A stretch of 64,000 nucleotides of DNA from Hydractinia symbiolongicarpus. Its lineage: Eukaryota > Cnidaria > Hydrozoa > Anthoathecata > Hydractiniidae. Shown here piece after piece: positions 8,690 to 19,230 of this stretch. A program made the translations under genes and the position numbers. Where the stretch lies: the NCBI RefSeq assembly GCF_029227915.1, contig NC_079883.1, forward strand, positions 12,712,001 to 12,776,000, written 5' to 3'. The first letter of the stretch is position 1. Every line of letters begins with the position of its first letter. The notes under the pieces were generated by a model that saw only the letters and a list, made by a program, of their open reading frames with translations, made no database searches and was not told the origin of the DNA.

Positions 8690-9367
8690 TCTCTTTAATA
8701 ATAGCCGTATTTTGTCTGTCTCTGCGCAACATGGCGGAGCAAGTAGCGAGAGACACATGGAAAATCCCCGCGGCCCTGCAGCGTCACAATTAATTTTTTA
8801 ACTTTTAAAAAGACTTTTCCACAAAATAAAATAATATTGACCGATTGTTTTTGCTATGACAGGGTAACAACGGTTTGTAAACTCTGTTTTCATATCAGCT
8901 ATTGTTGCGGGAAAGTAATTTAAAAAAAATATGTTACAGTCGCACACTATAATGGTGTATGTGCTTAACTTGATTTACGCCAGTGCAACACGGTTTAACT
9001 GTACTAAGCGTTTAGCTCAGTGTCACGATTAATTTTTTAACTTGCGCAAAAAGTTATTCCGCAAAATGAAATAAAATTGACGATTGTTTTTGCTATGATG
9101 GAGTAACAACACTTTGTAAACTCTGTTTGTATATCAGTTATCATTGCGGGAAAGTTATTTTTTGAAAAATATGTTACAGTCGCACACTATAATGGTGTAT
9201 GCGCTTCAAATGATTAACGACATACTGTATACCTGTACTAAAGCGCTCCACCTGATCATGTGGGACAGTTCAGGGCTCTTATTAAGCGCTCCACAGAGTG
9301 TTCAATGCCGGATCACACCTTTACTTGTGGCTTAACCCGGCGTTTCGACGCCGGGTTTCCCGGCTAG
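8690..9367 (+). mobile_element. Non-autonomous Helitron, 678 bp
   Basis: Its 5' end is TCTCTTTAATAATAGCCG at 8690. Its 3' end is the CCCGGCG hairpin with CTAG at 9364-9367. The body contains the recurring block with CTGTACTAAGCG and the ACAGTCGCACACTATAATGG block near 9177. It carries the first bases of the GC-rich ATGGCGGAGC region, then diverges near 8790. No Rep/helicase coding is present. Confidence 0.75.
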
Positions 9368-10781
9368 TCTCTTTAATAATAGCCGTATTCTGTCTGTGTG
9401 TCCGCGAAAGCCACGTGCCGTAACGGAAACACGAAATTTTTAAAATACGCACGAATATCAAATGCGATAAATTTTTGTCCACTTTGTTTTGACCGCTCGC
9501 GCGTGGAATACCATTCACAACGCCTGATTCTTTAAAAAAAACCCAAGATTTTCGCGACCAGAAAGAATCCAAGATCTTCGCGGAACGAAGGCCATTTTGA
9601 TAATGGTCGTGTTTGTGGTCAGTGTGTGAGGTTTGTAGGCCTGTTTGACTTTTTTATCTTCTAAAAGCCTTATATATTTGTAATATTTGTTTTCTGTTTG
9701 TTTTCAATGTTAGGATAAGTATATTGTCACGTTTTTTAGCCACGTACAGATCTTAAACGCACCAGTTTTAGGATGTTTGGCTAGGAACGAAGATTAGCTA
9801 GCTATAGCTACTAGCTAGCTAGAGCCTCACTTATTGCTATTCTGTTTGGTATAAGAGCTTTTTATCCTAGCCAAAATTTATTTTTATGTTGAGGCTGTGG
9901 CTATTTAAAAAGTGAAAGTATAAAAATGCAGTTTGGCTACAACAATATTCTTAAGCAATACATAATTTTTATGCTAAATGCAGTTAGCTAGCTAGGTATA
10001 GCTACATATTTTATAATTTTTCTGCAAACTTTTTCTGCAAATGAAATGGCTGAGCGATTGTTTTGGCTGGACGAGTAACGACAGGCTGTTCCCTGTGTTT
10101 TTATTTAAACCGAAGTTGCAATGAACATTTTTGGAAAAGGGTAATACGCCTTATGCGCCTGTTCAACTGTGTTTAACTGTACTAAGCGGTTAGCCCAGTG
10201 TTAAAAACAGACTGTTTTTTGTAAAAGGCTGTTACGCCTATGGGCATGTGCAACACCGTTTACCTGTATATACTAAGGTCAGCCCACCACTGTGACAATT
10301 AATTTTTAAACTTTCTTGGGAATCACGCCTGGACTAACCGCTCAGCCCTGTGTCTGCGAGAAAGTTTTTTTTAAAAGGGTATTATTCCTATACGCTGTGC
10401 AACACGGTTTAACTGTACTAAGCGCTCAGCCCAGTGTCACGATTAATTTTTTAACTTGCGCAAAAAGTTATTCTGCAAAATGAAATAAAATTGACGATTG
10501 TTTTTGCTATGATGGAGTAACAACACTTTGTAAACTCTGTTTTTATATCAGTTATCGTTGCGGGAAAGTTATTTTTTGAAAAATATGTTACAGTCGCACA
10601 CTATAATGGTGTATGCGCTTCAAAAGATTAACCACATACTGTATACCTGTACTAAAGCGCTCCACCTGATCGTGTGGGACAGTTTACGGCTCTTATTAAG
10701 CGCTCCACAGAGTGTTCAATGCCGGATCACACCTTTACTTGTGGCTTAACCCGGCGTTTCGACGCCGGGTTTCCCGGCTAG
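9368..10781 (+). mobile_element. Non-autonomous Helitron, 1.4 kb
   Basis: It begins TCTCTTTAATAATAGCCG directly after CTAG at 9364-9367 and ends in the CCCGGCG hairpin with CTAG at 10778-10781. A near-complete reverse-strand copy lies at 33904-35322. The interior has a GC-rich stretch (9480-9600), a TAGC-repeat-rich AT stretch (9780-10010), and several copies of the module containing CTGTACTAAGCG between 10150 and 10430. No protein-coding frame is convincing. Confidence 0.8.
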
Positions 10782-11137
10782 TCTCTTTAATAATAGCCGT
10801 ATTTTGTCTCTGTGTCCGCGAAAGCCGCGTCCCGTAACGGAAACATGAAATTTTAAAAATGCGCACCAATACCAAATGCGATATATTTTTGGCCACTTTG
10901 TTGCGACGATTAAATTTAAAGGACAGGCGAACACGTGGGTTTTTCTACGGGTTAACGACTATCTCTTTAATAATAGCCGTATTCCGTCTGTCTGTCTCTG
11001 CGCGGACCCCCGCTGAATTAGAAAATGATGTTACGGAAACACGAATATCAAATGCGATATATCTTTATCCACTTTGTTGCGACGGGTAAAGTTAAAGGAC
11101 GGGCGACCCCGTGGATTTTTCCACGGGCAACGACTAG
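10782..11137 (+). mobile_element. Two tandem short Helitrons (10782-10961 and 10962-11137)
   Basis: Both begin TCTCTTTAATAATAGCCG. The first ends ACGACTA after an imperfect CACGTGGG hairpin. The second ends after the perfect CCCGTGGATTTTTCCACGGG hairpin and a 6-base spacer at CTAG (11134-11137). They are essentially a 5' end joined to a 3' end with about 100 bp between, and similar units recur at 12836-13180 and 35323-35672. Confidence 0.75.
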
Positions 11138-12835
11138 TCTCTTTAATAATAGCCGTATTTTGTCTGTCTCTGCGCAACATGGCGGAGCAAGTAGCGAGAG
11201 ACACACGGAAAATCCCCGCGGCCCTGCAGCTTTATTTCGAATCCCCGGCAGACCCCGTTTTTTACCGGCCTTGCTTTGCGGCTCATTGTAATAAACCAAT
11301 CACGAGGCTCCATTTTCACTCAAGACCAATCCAAGTGCTTCGCGGCCTCAACATGCCGACGGGAGGAAACATGCTACCCCTACGAAGGCCATTTTGGTTT
11401 GGAAGTGATGGTGTGAAGTTTGTAGGTTTCCTTTCAATCCTCCTTATTTCTTCTGAGTACTTTTTATCCTATAGGATTATTTAGTTTGTTTTCACATGTT
11501 AAGGTGAATATTTCATCACGTTTTCTAGCTACGTATAAATCTTAAACAAACCAATTTTAAGTTTTTGGCTAGATACAAAACGTACATTTTGAGGCAGCTA
11601 GCTATAGCTATCTTTATTTATTCCTATTCTTTTAAAGTTTTTATTCAGTTTGGTATATTGTTCCTTATTTTTATGTTGAAGTTGGGTCTACCTATGTAGC
11701 TCCTTTTAGTACCTCTGGCTAAAAAGTGAAAGTAGCTAAATGCAATTATAGGCAGCTACCAATTTTATTACTGCTATTAAAGCTTATGCTGAAAAATAAA
11801 ATTGCTGAGTATATATTTTTTTAACTGAACTTGATAAGGCGGTTTCCTGATTTTTTTTTAAACTGAAGTCGCGATAAAGTTTTTTTAAAAATGGTGTTAT
11901 GCCTATACTCATGTGCGACACAGTCTAGCTGTACTAAGCGCTTAGTCCGGTGGTAACAACGGGCTGTTTCCTGTGTTTCTGTTTAACCGAAGTTATGATA
12001 ACGTTTTTTACAGAAAAAAGTACATACTGTTTACCTATACTAAGCGCTCAGCTTAACATTTTTTTGAACTTTTCCCGGGAACATTCCCTCAAAAATAAAG
12101 AAGGTTGGCCAGCTGCTTTGCTATGACGGGGTAACATTGAATTGTAATCTGGGTTTTTATTTTACCTAAGTTGTCGAAAGTTATTTTTTGAATAGTATAT
12201 TACACCGGAAACACCATAAAGTTGTGTGAACTTCACTTGATTTTCTACACACTATATGGCTGTACTAAAGCGCTTTACTTGAATGTGTGGCACAGTTGAC
12301 GGTTCTTATAAATCACTCAATCTGGTGTTTAACGCTGGGTAACACAGCTACTTGTGGCTTAACCCGGCATTTCAACAGAGTGTATTCTGTGTTGTGTAAA
12401 CCAAAGCTTCAATAGTTTTTTTGAATAGGGTCTTAAGCCTAAACGCATGTGTCGCACGATTTACCTGTACTAAGTGCTCAGTCCAGTGTCACAATTAATT
12501 TGTCAACCTTTACTGAAACTTATTTCGCAAAATAAAATAAAATTGACCAATTGTTTTTCCTATGACGGGGTAACAAATGGTTGTAAATTGTGTTTTTATT
12601 TTGGCTAAAGTTACAGTAGAGTTATATTTTCAATAATACACTACAGCCGAAACACTATAGTGTTGTGTGCGCTTTACTCCATTAACGACATACTGCGTAC
12701 CTGTACTACAGCGCTCCACCTGACCGTGTAGTACAGTTTACGGCTCTTATTAAGCGCTCCACATAGTGTTTAATGGCGGGTCACACCTTGACTTGTGGCT
12801 TACCGCGGCGTTTAAACGCTGGGTTTCCCGGCTAG
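11138..12835 (+). mobile_element. Non-autonomous Helitron, 1.7 kb, with captured-promoter-like head
   Basis: It begins TCTCTTTAATAATAGCCG at 11138 and ends with a decayed CGCGGCGTTTAAACGCTGGG hairpin and CTAG at 12832-12835. Two other copies exist: 24019-25705 (reverse strand) and 30858-32535 (same strand, lacking the first bases). The first 280 bp are GC-rich with two CCAAT boxes (11296 and 11326) and an ATGGCGG start-like context. The rest is AT-rich with CTGTACTAAGCG modules. Short frames in the GC-rich head are shared between copies but look like by-products of composition. Confidence 0.8.
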
Positions 12836-13180
12836 TCGCTATAATAATAGCCGTCGTCTGTCTGTCTCTGCGCGGACGCCCGCTGAGTTAGAAAATCATG
12901 TTACGGAAACACGAATATCAAATGCAATATATTTCTATCCACTTTGTTGCAATGGGTAAATATAAAGGACGGGCGAACCCGTGGATTTTTCCACGGGCTA
13001 ACGACTAGTCTCTATAATAATAGCCGTCGTCTGTCTATCTCTGCGCAGACCCCCCGCTGAGTTAGAAAATAATGTTACAGAAACACGAAATCAAATGCAA
13101 AATATTTTTATCCACTTTGTTGCGACGGGTAAATATAAAGGACGGGCGAACCCGTGGACTTTTCCACGGGCAACGACTAG
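12836..13180 (+). mobile_element. Two tandem short Helitrons (12836-13008 and 13009-13180)
   Basis: Starts are TCGCTATAATAATAGCCG and TCTCTATAATAATAGCCG. Both end in the CCCGTGGA/TCCACGGG hairpin, a short spacer and CTAG (13005-13008 and 13177-13180). The units are 173 and 172 bp and align with each other over their length, forming a true tandem repeat. Confidence 0.75.
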
Positions 13181-16100
13181 TCTATATAATAATACGCTAA
13201 AGTGTGTCTGTGTGTCTGTAACAGGCAAAGTTGATATGCTTATTTTCCTTTGATGTAGCCGAAAAAAATCTTTAATGTTGCCGTAAAATATGTCTTCTTT
13301 GTCGTGAAAAGCTGCGAATTTTGTGTGGTTTGTTAAATTTGTGTTTGCAAAAAGATGGCTGTTCTTTTTAAGCATTTTGTACTCTTTCCTTCAAAATAAA
13401 TCTTTACAAAAGCATTTAAAAAGGGGCATGGTATATAAACGAAGTATAGAAAGGTTTCTGTAAGGTTTGTTTATGTTTTTTTCAGTTTTGATGATATTAT
13501 TGATGCGAGACATGTTTGTTAGCTAGCATCATAAAACCAACCACACCAACAACAACCCAATAGCTAGCTAGCTCGGACTTAAATATGTAGCCATGTTCTT
13601 TATACCTAGCTAAGTCTCCAGTTTATATTAACTGACCAGCTATTAGCTGCTGTAGCTAGCTTATGTTTGCTTCAGTTATATGTTGCTTTTTACATGTAGC
13701 TAAGCTAGCTACCATGGTGTTATCTTAGTGGTCTTTAAGAATGTGACTGTAACTTATTTCATTTGACATTTTAAGCTTAAATTAACAAGCCACAACAACT
13801 TTTAAAAAAGTATTATATAATATTTAAAAAGAGTTTAAGGACTGTTTTTAAGCAAATAATGTTTTTTTCAGATTTTGTGTATGCAAATAATGTATTTTTC
13901 ACATTTTATGTAACTAAACTTATACACATCGGTTACATGCAATATGACTAAATGATTTTTATTTAACATGTAGTAGTTCTGGTACCTTAAGTGTAGTGAT
14001 TTTTGTTGTTCTAGATGTTCTGACTAAAATGTTTTTGTTTATGACATTTTGTCTTAATTAAGAAAAGTTTCAACTTTTTGAGGGAGTACAACACCGAAAA
14101 AACTTGTGTTTTTTTATATTTTGTATAAATTCTTACCAGGCAGGACTCTGTACAACATACCGAAATGACTGATCCCTCTCTATTTAGAAATTTCATGCGT
14201 TCCAAATCGCAGTTTTTTGAAATTTTGGATAATATTTAATGAGTACAAGTTACAAATACTGATTTTTGTTGAATCAGAAGTATTTCCTCGAACCATTCTT
14301 GTTTTACACTTTTGTGGAGAAAAAGTGTATGCAATATCATCAGAATAACTGATTTTGTTGCAAACTGTTTTTCTTTTCCGCATGTTGGATTGAAATATTG
14401 TTATAAAGGGCATATATCAATAGACATATATATACCAAAATAATTCTGCAAACTTTTATTTTGTCGTTCACCTCTCATCTTTTATATTTTGATTAAACTT
14501 TTGAGGAAAATCATAGGAATTATTTAGAATTTGTATTTTGTGTTGCAAATTTAGTGCAAAAATTGACGTAAAATGAACTGTTAAATTGATTGTTGTTGTT
14601 TTAACATGAATTATGGCTCAAACTTTGTTTTTGCATTTCCAATTTGACTAATTAGCCTAAAAAATTTGCCAATTGGTTTGTTCTTTTTTATATATATTTT
14701 ATGTGAACATAGAAGTATTTTATATATATTTTATTTGAACATAGAAGTACAAAAGTAAAGTTAGAAGCCACAAGAAGTTACTTCGAAAGTGAAGAGTGGA
14801 GCTAGAAGTAGTGAAGAAAAGTTAGAAGTAGAAAATGAAAGCTTCGGTTTAAAGTAGATTTGGATTCACAAATAGTAAGAACTTTTTAGATATTTTTAGA
14901 CGTTATGTTTTTATGTCGCTAGAGTTACGTGTCAGGCAGACTCGCATTTGCCAGGAAAAAGTCACTTAAAAGCTTCAAATTCTTTATATTTTACCACGTT
15001 TTTTATAAAAAAAATCTAGCATATTTTTTTACACTTTTTTGCATAAGTAACGTATCAAACAAATGTGCTAGTGAAACTTTTGGTTTGTTGAACTTACTGC
15101 AAATGTCAGAATTTTTATATTGCTATTGTTTCTCTTTATATGTGTTTTACTAAGCATAAATAGCTAGCTGGCGTCTTGCCAGTTTAACTATGTTTAACTG
15201 GGTGTCTGTCTTATCTAATTTTACCTTCAAGCTCCATATCTAATCCTAGCTAGCTAACTGATGATTAATGTTGTTATTCCTCTTTTAGCTATTTATATCC
15301 ACCTTAGTAGTCAAACTTAGGGATCTTATTTGAGCACGAATTATGATGTATGAACATTCCACAAAAGGTTGTTGACATTTTTTGGGAAATTTACCTGTTT
15401 TTTTTACATTTTTGGTTAAAATTTCTCAGCAGAGAATAGTATGGTTGCCGATTATATTGTTTGTGTTGCAAAATGCTGTTTTTTAAATGCTGTGTAAACA
15501 TTTGTGGAAAAAGACCACATGCAAAATACTGAAAGAACAAATTTTGGTACAATTAGACTGTGAGCTGTTGTGTAAGTTGGATTTTTTTATATTTTGTTTT
15601 ATAAACTTTTTTTAAACTTTAAACTAACTGTAATTAACTAACTTGTAAATGTAATTACGAGAATAAATATTTGGTGATGATAAAAAATTACTGAATGTTT
15701 AGACTGAAACTGTTTAACTGTTGTGAGGGAGGACCATATGCAAGTATATATATACTAAAAATAATAATTTGATATTTTACACTTTCCAAGTTGTATTTTT
15801 GTATGCACTTAAATGACTGCTTTTTGTGAGTTGAATTTGATGGGCTTCATATCAATTTTGTGGAAGATTTTATGGGTGAAAACAATATAAAACATGCCAA
15901 TTGAACTGATTTTTGTTCATATTTTGATTTTGCTCCTCATAAACCTTTGTGTTCTACATTTATTGTAAACTTTTGTGAGGAAGGACCATATATATATACA
16001 ATGTTTTCAAAATTATGATATTTGTTGATTTGAATTTTACTCCTTGCTCTTTGCTTTTTCGACATTTCAGTTTAAAATGTTTGGTAAAGTCAGTAGAGAT

Positions 16101-16440
16101 CATTAGACAAAAATATTGTTTTAATATTGTTTTGGTTAATTTTTACATTTTGTGCATATTTTTGCGGGAGAGGATGGTATGCAACCGAATAAATGATTTT
16201 TCAAAGTTTAATTTTTTGTTTTTTGGTATTGTTTTTGATATTGTTCAGGTTGTATTGTTGTATATAGATCTGTGCTTACTGTTGCAAGCCTTACTTTTCG
16301 ACATTTCAAATTAAAATATTGAAGGTTTTCAACATAATCACATAATAAGATGTGTTGTGACTGTCAATGTTGTAACTTTCTACTAACTAGATTTTACACC
16401 TTGGACGCTGTTGTTTTTCATATTTTCTTTTCTCAGAGTT
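13181..16440 (+). mobile_element. Helitron with variant 5' end, 3' end missing
   Basis: It begins TCTATATAATAATACGC right after the CTAG at 13177-13180. The body is AT-rich, with TAGC-repeat stretches and a tandem duplication at about 14686-14749. Its reverse-strand relative is 27014-28116 plus 32536-33903. Matching to that copy is clear near 14500-14570 and 15700-16440 and then stops, so the 3' hairpin and CTAG are absent here. Short frames inside carry no recognisable domain. Confidence 0.55.
14686..14749 (+). repeat. Tandem duplication, about 32 bp x 2
   Basis: Two adjacent copies of a unit made of TTTATATATATTTTAT followed by GAACATAGAAGTA, differing by a base or two. Directly downstream (14750-14850) lies a polypurine tract rich in AGAAGT. 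Its reverse complement recurs at 20410-20520 and 23170-23700. Confidence 0.6.
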
Positions 16441-16622
16441 TGTTCTTTTACGCATGTGCATTTTTTAAATTGTTATCTTTAAGAATACTTCTGCGTCAAA
16501 CTTGCGAACGCAGAATGATATTTAAAAATCCTTTTTTGTTAAAACATCGAGGGTAGAGAATTTTAATTTGGAAAGTACTTTTTAAAGCCTATATATAATG
16601 TGTTTGTCAATTGTATTCTTAG

Positions 16623-16835
16623 TAAGTATCACAGAAGACGTGTTGAATGCGTGGAAAAGCGAGGAGGATGAAGTGGTAACAAAACAGCCTTCAAATGCGA
16701 AAGGTAATTTTTAGTAATTTAAACGGGCGCGCGTGGGCGAGAATAAGCGAGAGTCACTATTGATTTCAAATTGATCTAGATATTGATTGGACTCAGTGCT
16801 ACTATCGAAAGCGAAAGAAAAGCGCCTGTCAATGA
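16623..16835 (+). other. Two possible coding exons of an unrecognised gene fragment
   Basis: Candidate exon 16623-16703 lies between ATTCTTAG and GTAATT and encodes a mainly charged segment (TEDVLNAWKSEEDEVV). Candidate exon 16780-16835 follows GATCTAG, is phase-compatible (1+2), encodes DIDWTQCYYRKRKK and ends with TGA. The short intron, matching phases and amino-acid composition support a gene piece. It sits between the end of recognisable Helitron similarity (about 16440) and the Helitron end at 16946. No domain is recognised, and chance remains possible. Confidence 0.3.
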
Positions 16836-17142
16836 TGAGTGAAAAGCTATCGAGCTTGCCAAATTTCTAAAGCAGAAAGGTGGACATACTAATTGTTTAT
16901 TTACATTGGGCATCCTAAAGTTTGCGCTGTTATATTATATAAGAACTAGTCGATAAGGCCCGTGGAAAAATCCACTTAGGAAAAAGGCCAATGAAAAAAT
17001 AGGTTGCTTTAGATGTTTTGCTGCCACCAGCAGTGCATATACAAAAAAATGTTCTTAAAATTTTACACCAAATATTAAATGTCAAATCGCATTAAATCCT
17101 CCACACAAATCTTACACAAAATAAAAAAGAACAGCAATACTC

Positions 17143-17217
17143 ACAAAACCGACAGTAAGAACACCGACAGTAAGAACACCGACAGTTACAACACTGACAG
17201 TCACAACACGGATAATA
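17143..17217 (+). repeat. 15-bp minisatellite, about 5 copies
   Basis: The unit is approximately AACACCGACAGTAAG with drift toward AACACTGACAGTCAC. In frame +1 it encodes a pentapeptide repeat (NTDSK/Y/H). A related array sits at about 21700-21790 in the next Helitron, so the repeat belongs to the Helitron family and is not a host gene. Confidence 0.65.
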
Positions 17218-17521
17218 ACAATGTCAGAAATAACGCGATAATCCGTACTGCCCTTTACCAACAATTTTGAACCTCAAGGTCAAAAAATCAATAAGCAAAG
17301 AATAAACTTGAATAAAAAAGGCTCATTATTTTGGAAACATTGTATACGGTTCGTAAACAAAAGTTTACACAAAATGTAAAACAGATTGGTTTTTGAGAAA
17401 CACATCTAAATCAACAAAAATAATTTCATTCAGCATATCGCATATTGCCAATACCCATTAATCTTCCACAAAAACGTTATAAAACACATCAAAATTTAGA
17501 AAAATCAGTAATTTCAGTGTA

Positions 17522-19230
17522 TAGTGAGGGCTGCTATGTTCTGATATAAAGCTTCGTGTGCACATGTGTGTTAAAAGTGATTTTTTGATTTAAAGTTGTT
17601 CCTTAGGTCCCAAATTACCAAAAAAATATGGGTGGCAAAATTTTTTGTCCCATCGGACCAAATTAGATGACGTTATCACTTTTACAGTCAGCAAAAAAAT
17701 AATTTCACATTTATATGTCATATTATATATCGTTGGAAAGAGGAGATCGAGTGGATCAAAAAAAATGTAAGAACCATGTCTTCAAAACGTAACGTTCAAA
17801 AGATACTACTATTCAAACTTTGTACAAATTACAGACCGGTAATTTACTGACCCAGCACAAAAATGACTATAACCTGCTCAATAGCGAAGTTTTTTTGTTG
17901 AATTTTAGTATGGTATTGGGTCACCCTAATGTCTTTCTGTTTGATCAAAATTTATTGTTCAAATCACTTCAAGGGATAATTTACAGACCAGTAATTTACA
18001 GACCAAAGCACGTGTTTAGTTGTTTACTTTCTTTCTGGCAATTTCACAAAGTTAAAAAAATTGCTGAAAATAATGACAAAAAACAACTTCAGCAATGCTT
18101 GTACAATGTTTCATTCACTCATCATCACTAGAACTATATTCATCTGACTCGGATTCTTCGCTTGTGCCACCACTGTTTTGACACGTCGTACATTTACACA
18201 TGTCAGTGCACAAAAAACCATTTTTACGGCATTTACAACGGTTGGATATGCAACTTGTTTTGCAATTACAAGAACTTAACTCGATGAGTGCTAACGGTGC
18301 AGGAAGTTCATCAGTCATTATGGGGGATAAGTTACCGACTTCATCTGTATCCCAACCATAATTGACTGCATTCGGAAGTTGTTGAATGAGGATATGCGTG
18401 CTTCGTAAAACCATTGAAATGAAGTGACACCTGAATATTTTGTACTTCAATGCAGCTAATGTTGGTGGCAACATATCAGCATCACACTGGTTCATTTTAT
18501 TATTATGCATGTATGTCTATACTATAAACTTCACATTACACTTCACTAACACTTCGAAATTAAACAGTCTAGCTATGAAATTGAACAATAGAATGTTTTC
18601 TAGAAATAGAACATTCGAATTCTATGTCTATGTCTATGAAATCGAACAATTATAAAACAAAACTTGTTATTATACTGATACTAATATATACAAAATGTCT
18701 AAGTGAAATTCGCTACTTGCTTTTCAAAACTAAAGTAAACAACTAAACACATGCTTTGGTCTGTAAATTACTGGTCTGTAAATTATCCCTTGAAGTGATT
18801 TGAACAATAAATTTTGATCAAACAGAAAGACATTAGGGTGACCCAATACCATACTAAAATTCAACAAAAAAACTTCGCTATTGAGCAGGTTATAGTCATT
18901 TTTGTGCTGGGTCAGTAAATTACCGGTCTGTAATTTGTACAAAGTTTGAATAGTAATATCTTTTGAACGTTACGTTTTGAAGACATGGTTCTTACATTTT
19001 TTTTGATCCACTCGATCTCCTCTTTCCAACGATATATAATATGACATATAAATGTGAAATTATTTTTTTGCTGACTGTAAAAGTGATGACGTCATCTAAT
19101 TTGGTCCGATGGGACAAAAAATTTTGCCACCCATATTTTTTTGGTAATTTGGGACCTAAGGAACAACTTTAAATCAAAAAATCACTTTTAACACACATGT
19201 GCACACGAAATTACATAGTGGCCCTCACTA
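17522..19230. mobile_element. DNA transposon with ~500 bp terminal inverted repeats and GTA target duplication
   Basis: The left repeat 17522-18030 and right repeat 18732-19230 are near-identical inverted copies beginning TAGTGAGGGC. GTA flanks both ends (17519-17521 and 19231-19233). The homologous Helitron copy at 22049-22060 has a single site (CAGTGCATACAG), showing the pre-insertion state and confirming the ends. The interior holds one reverse-strand ORF (18115-18510). No transposase core is seen, so this copy is non-autonomous. The long repeats and 3-bp duplication do not let me assign a superfamily with confidence. Confidence 0.85.
18115..18510 (-). CDS. C-terminal fragment of a transposon-associated protein with CXC-type cysteine tail, 131 aa
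   Basis: A reverse-strand frame of 131 residues ending with TAG at 18127 or the adjacent stop region at 18115. The N-terminal half contains ADMLPPTLAALKYKIFR and VNYGWDTDEVG. These lead to APLALIELSSCNCKTSC, then CKCRKNGFLCTDMCKC and an acidic serine tail (EESESDEYSSSDDE). I recall this arrangement (LPPT segment, YGW, then a tesmin/TSO1-like CXC knuckle) as the C-terminus of large uncharacterised proteins common in invertebrate mobile-element loci. Only the last exon appears to be present. An acceptor-like TTTATAG lies upstream of the ATG on this strand. It is the sole coding content of the nested transposon. Confidence 0.55.
   Translation of the reverse strand: MHNNKMNQCDADMLPPTLAALKYKIFRCHFISMVLRSTHILIQQLPNAVNYGWDTDEVGNLSPIMTDELPAPLALIELSSCNCKTSCISNRCKCRKNGFLCTDMCKCTTCQNSGGTSEESESDEYSSSDDE

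Noticed and set aside
17079-17270. 63-codon frame with NTDSK-type repeats
   Set aside because: It is a translation of the 15-bp minisatellite inside a Helitron.
17820-18131. 103-codon frame in the left arm of the 17.5-19.2 kb transposon, with a twin at 18730-18942
   Set aside because: Both lie in the inverted repeats and are the same sequence on opposite strands. Composition is not protein-like, so they are treated as by-products of the repeat.
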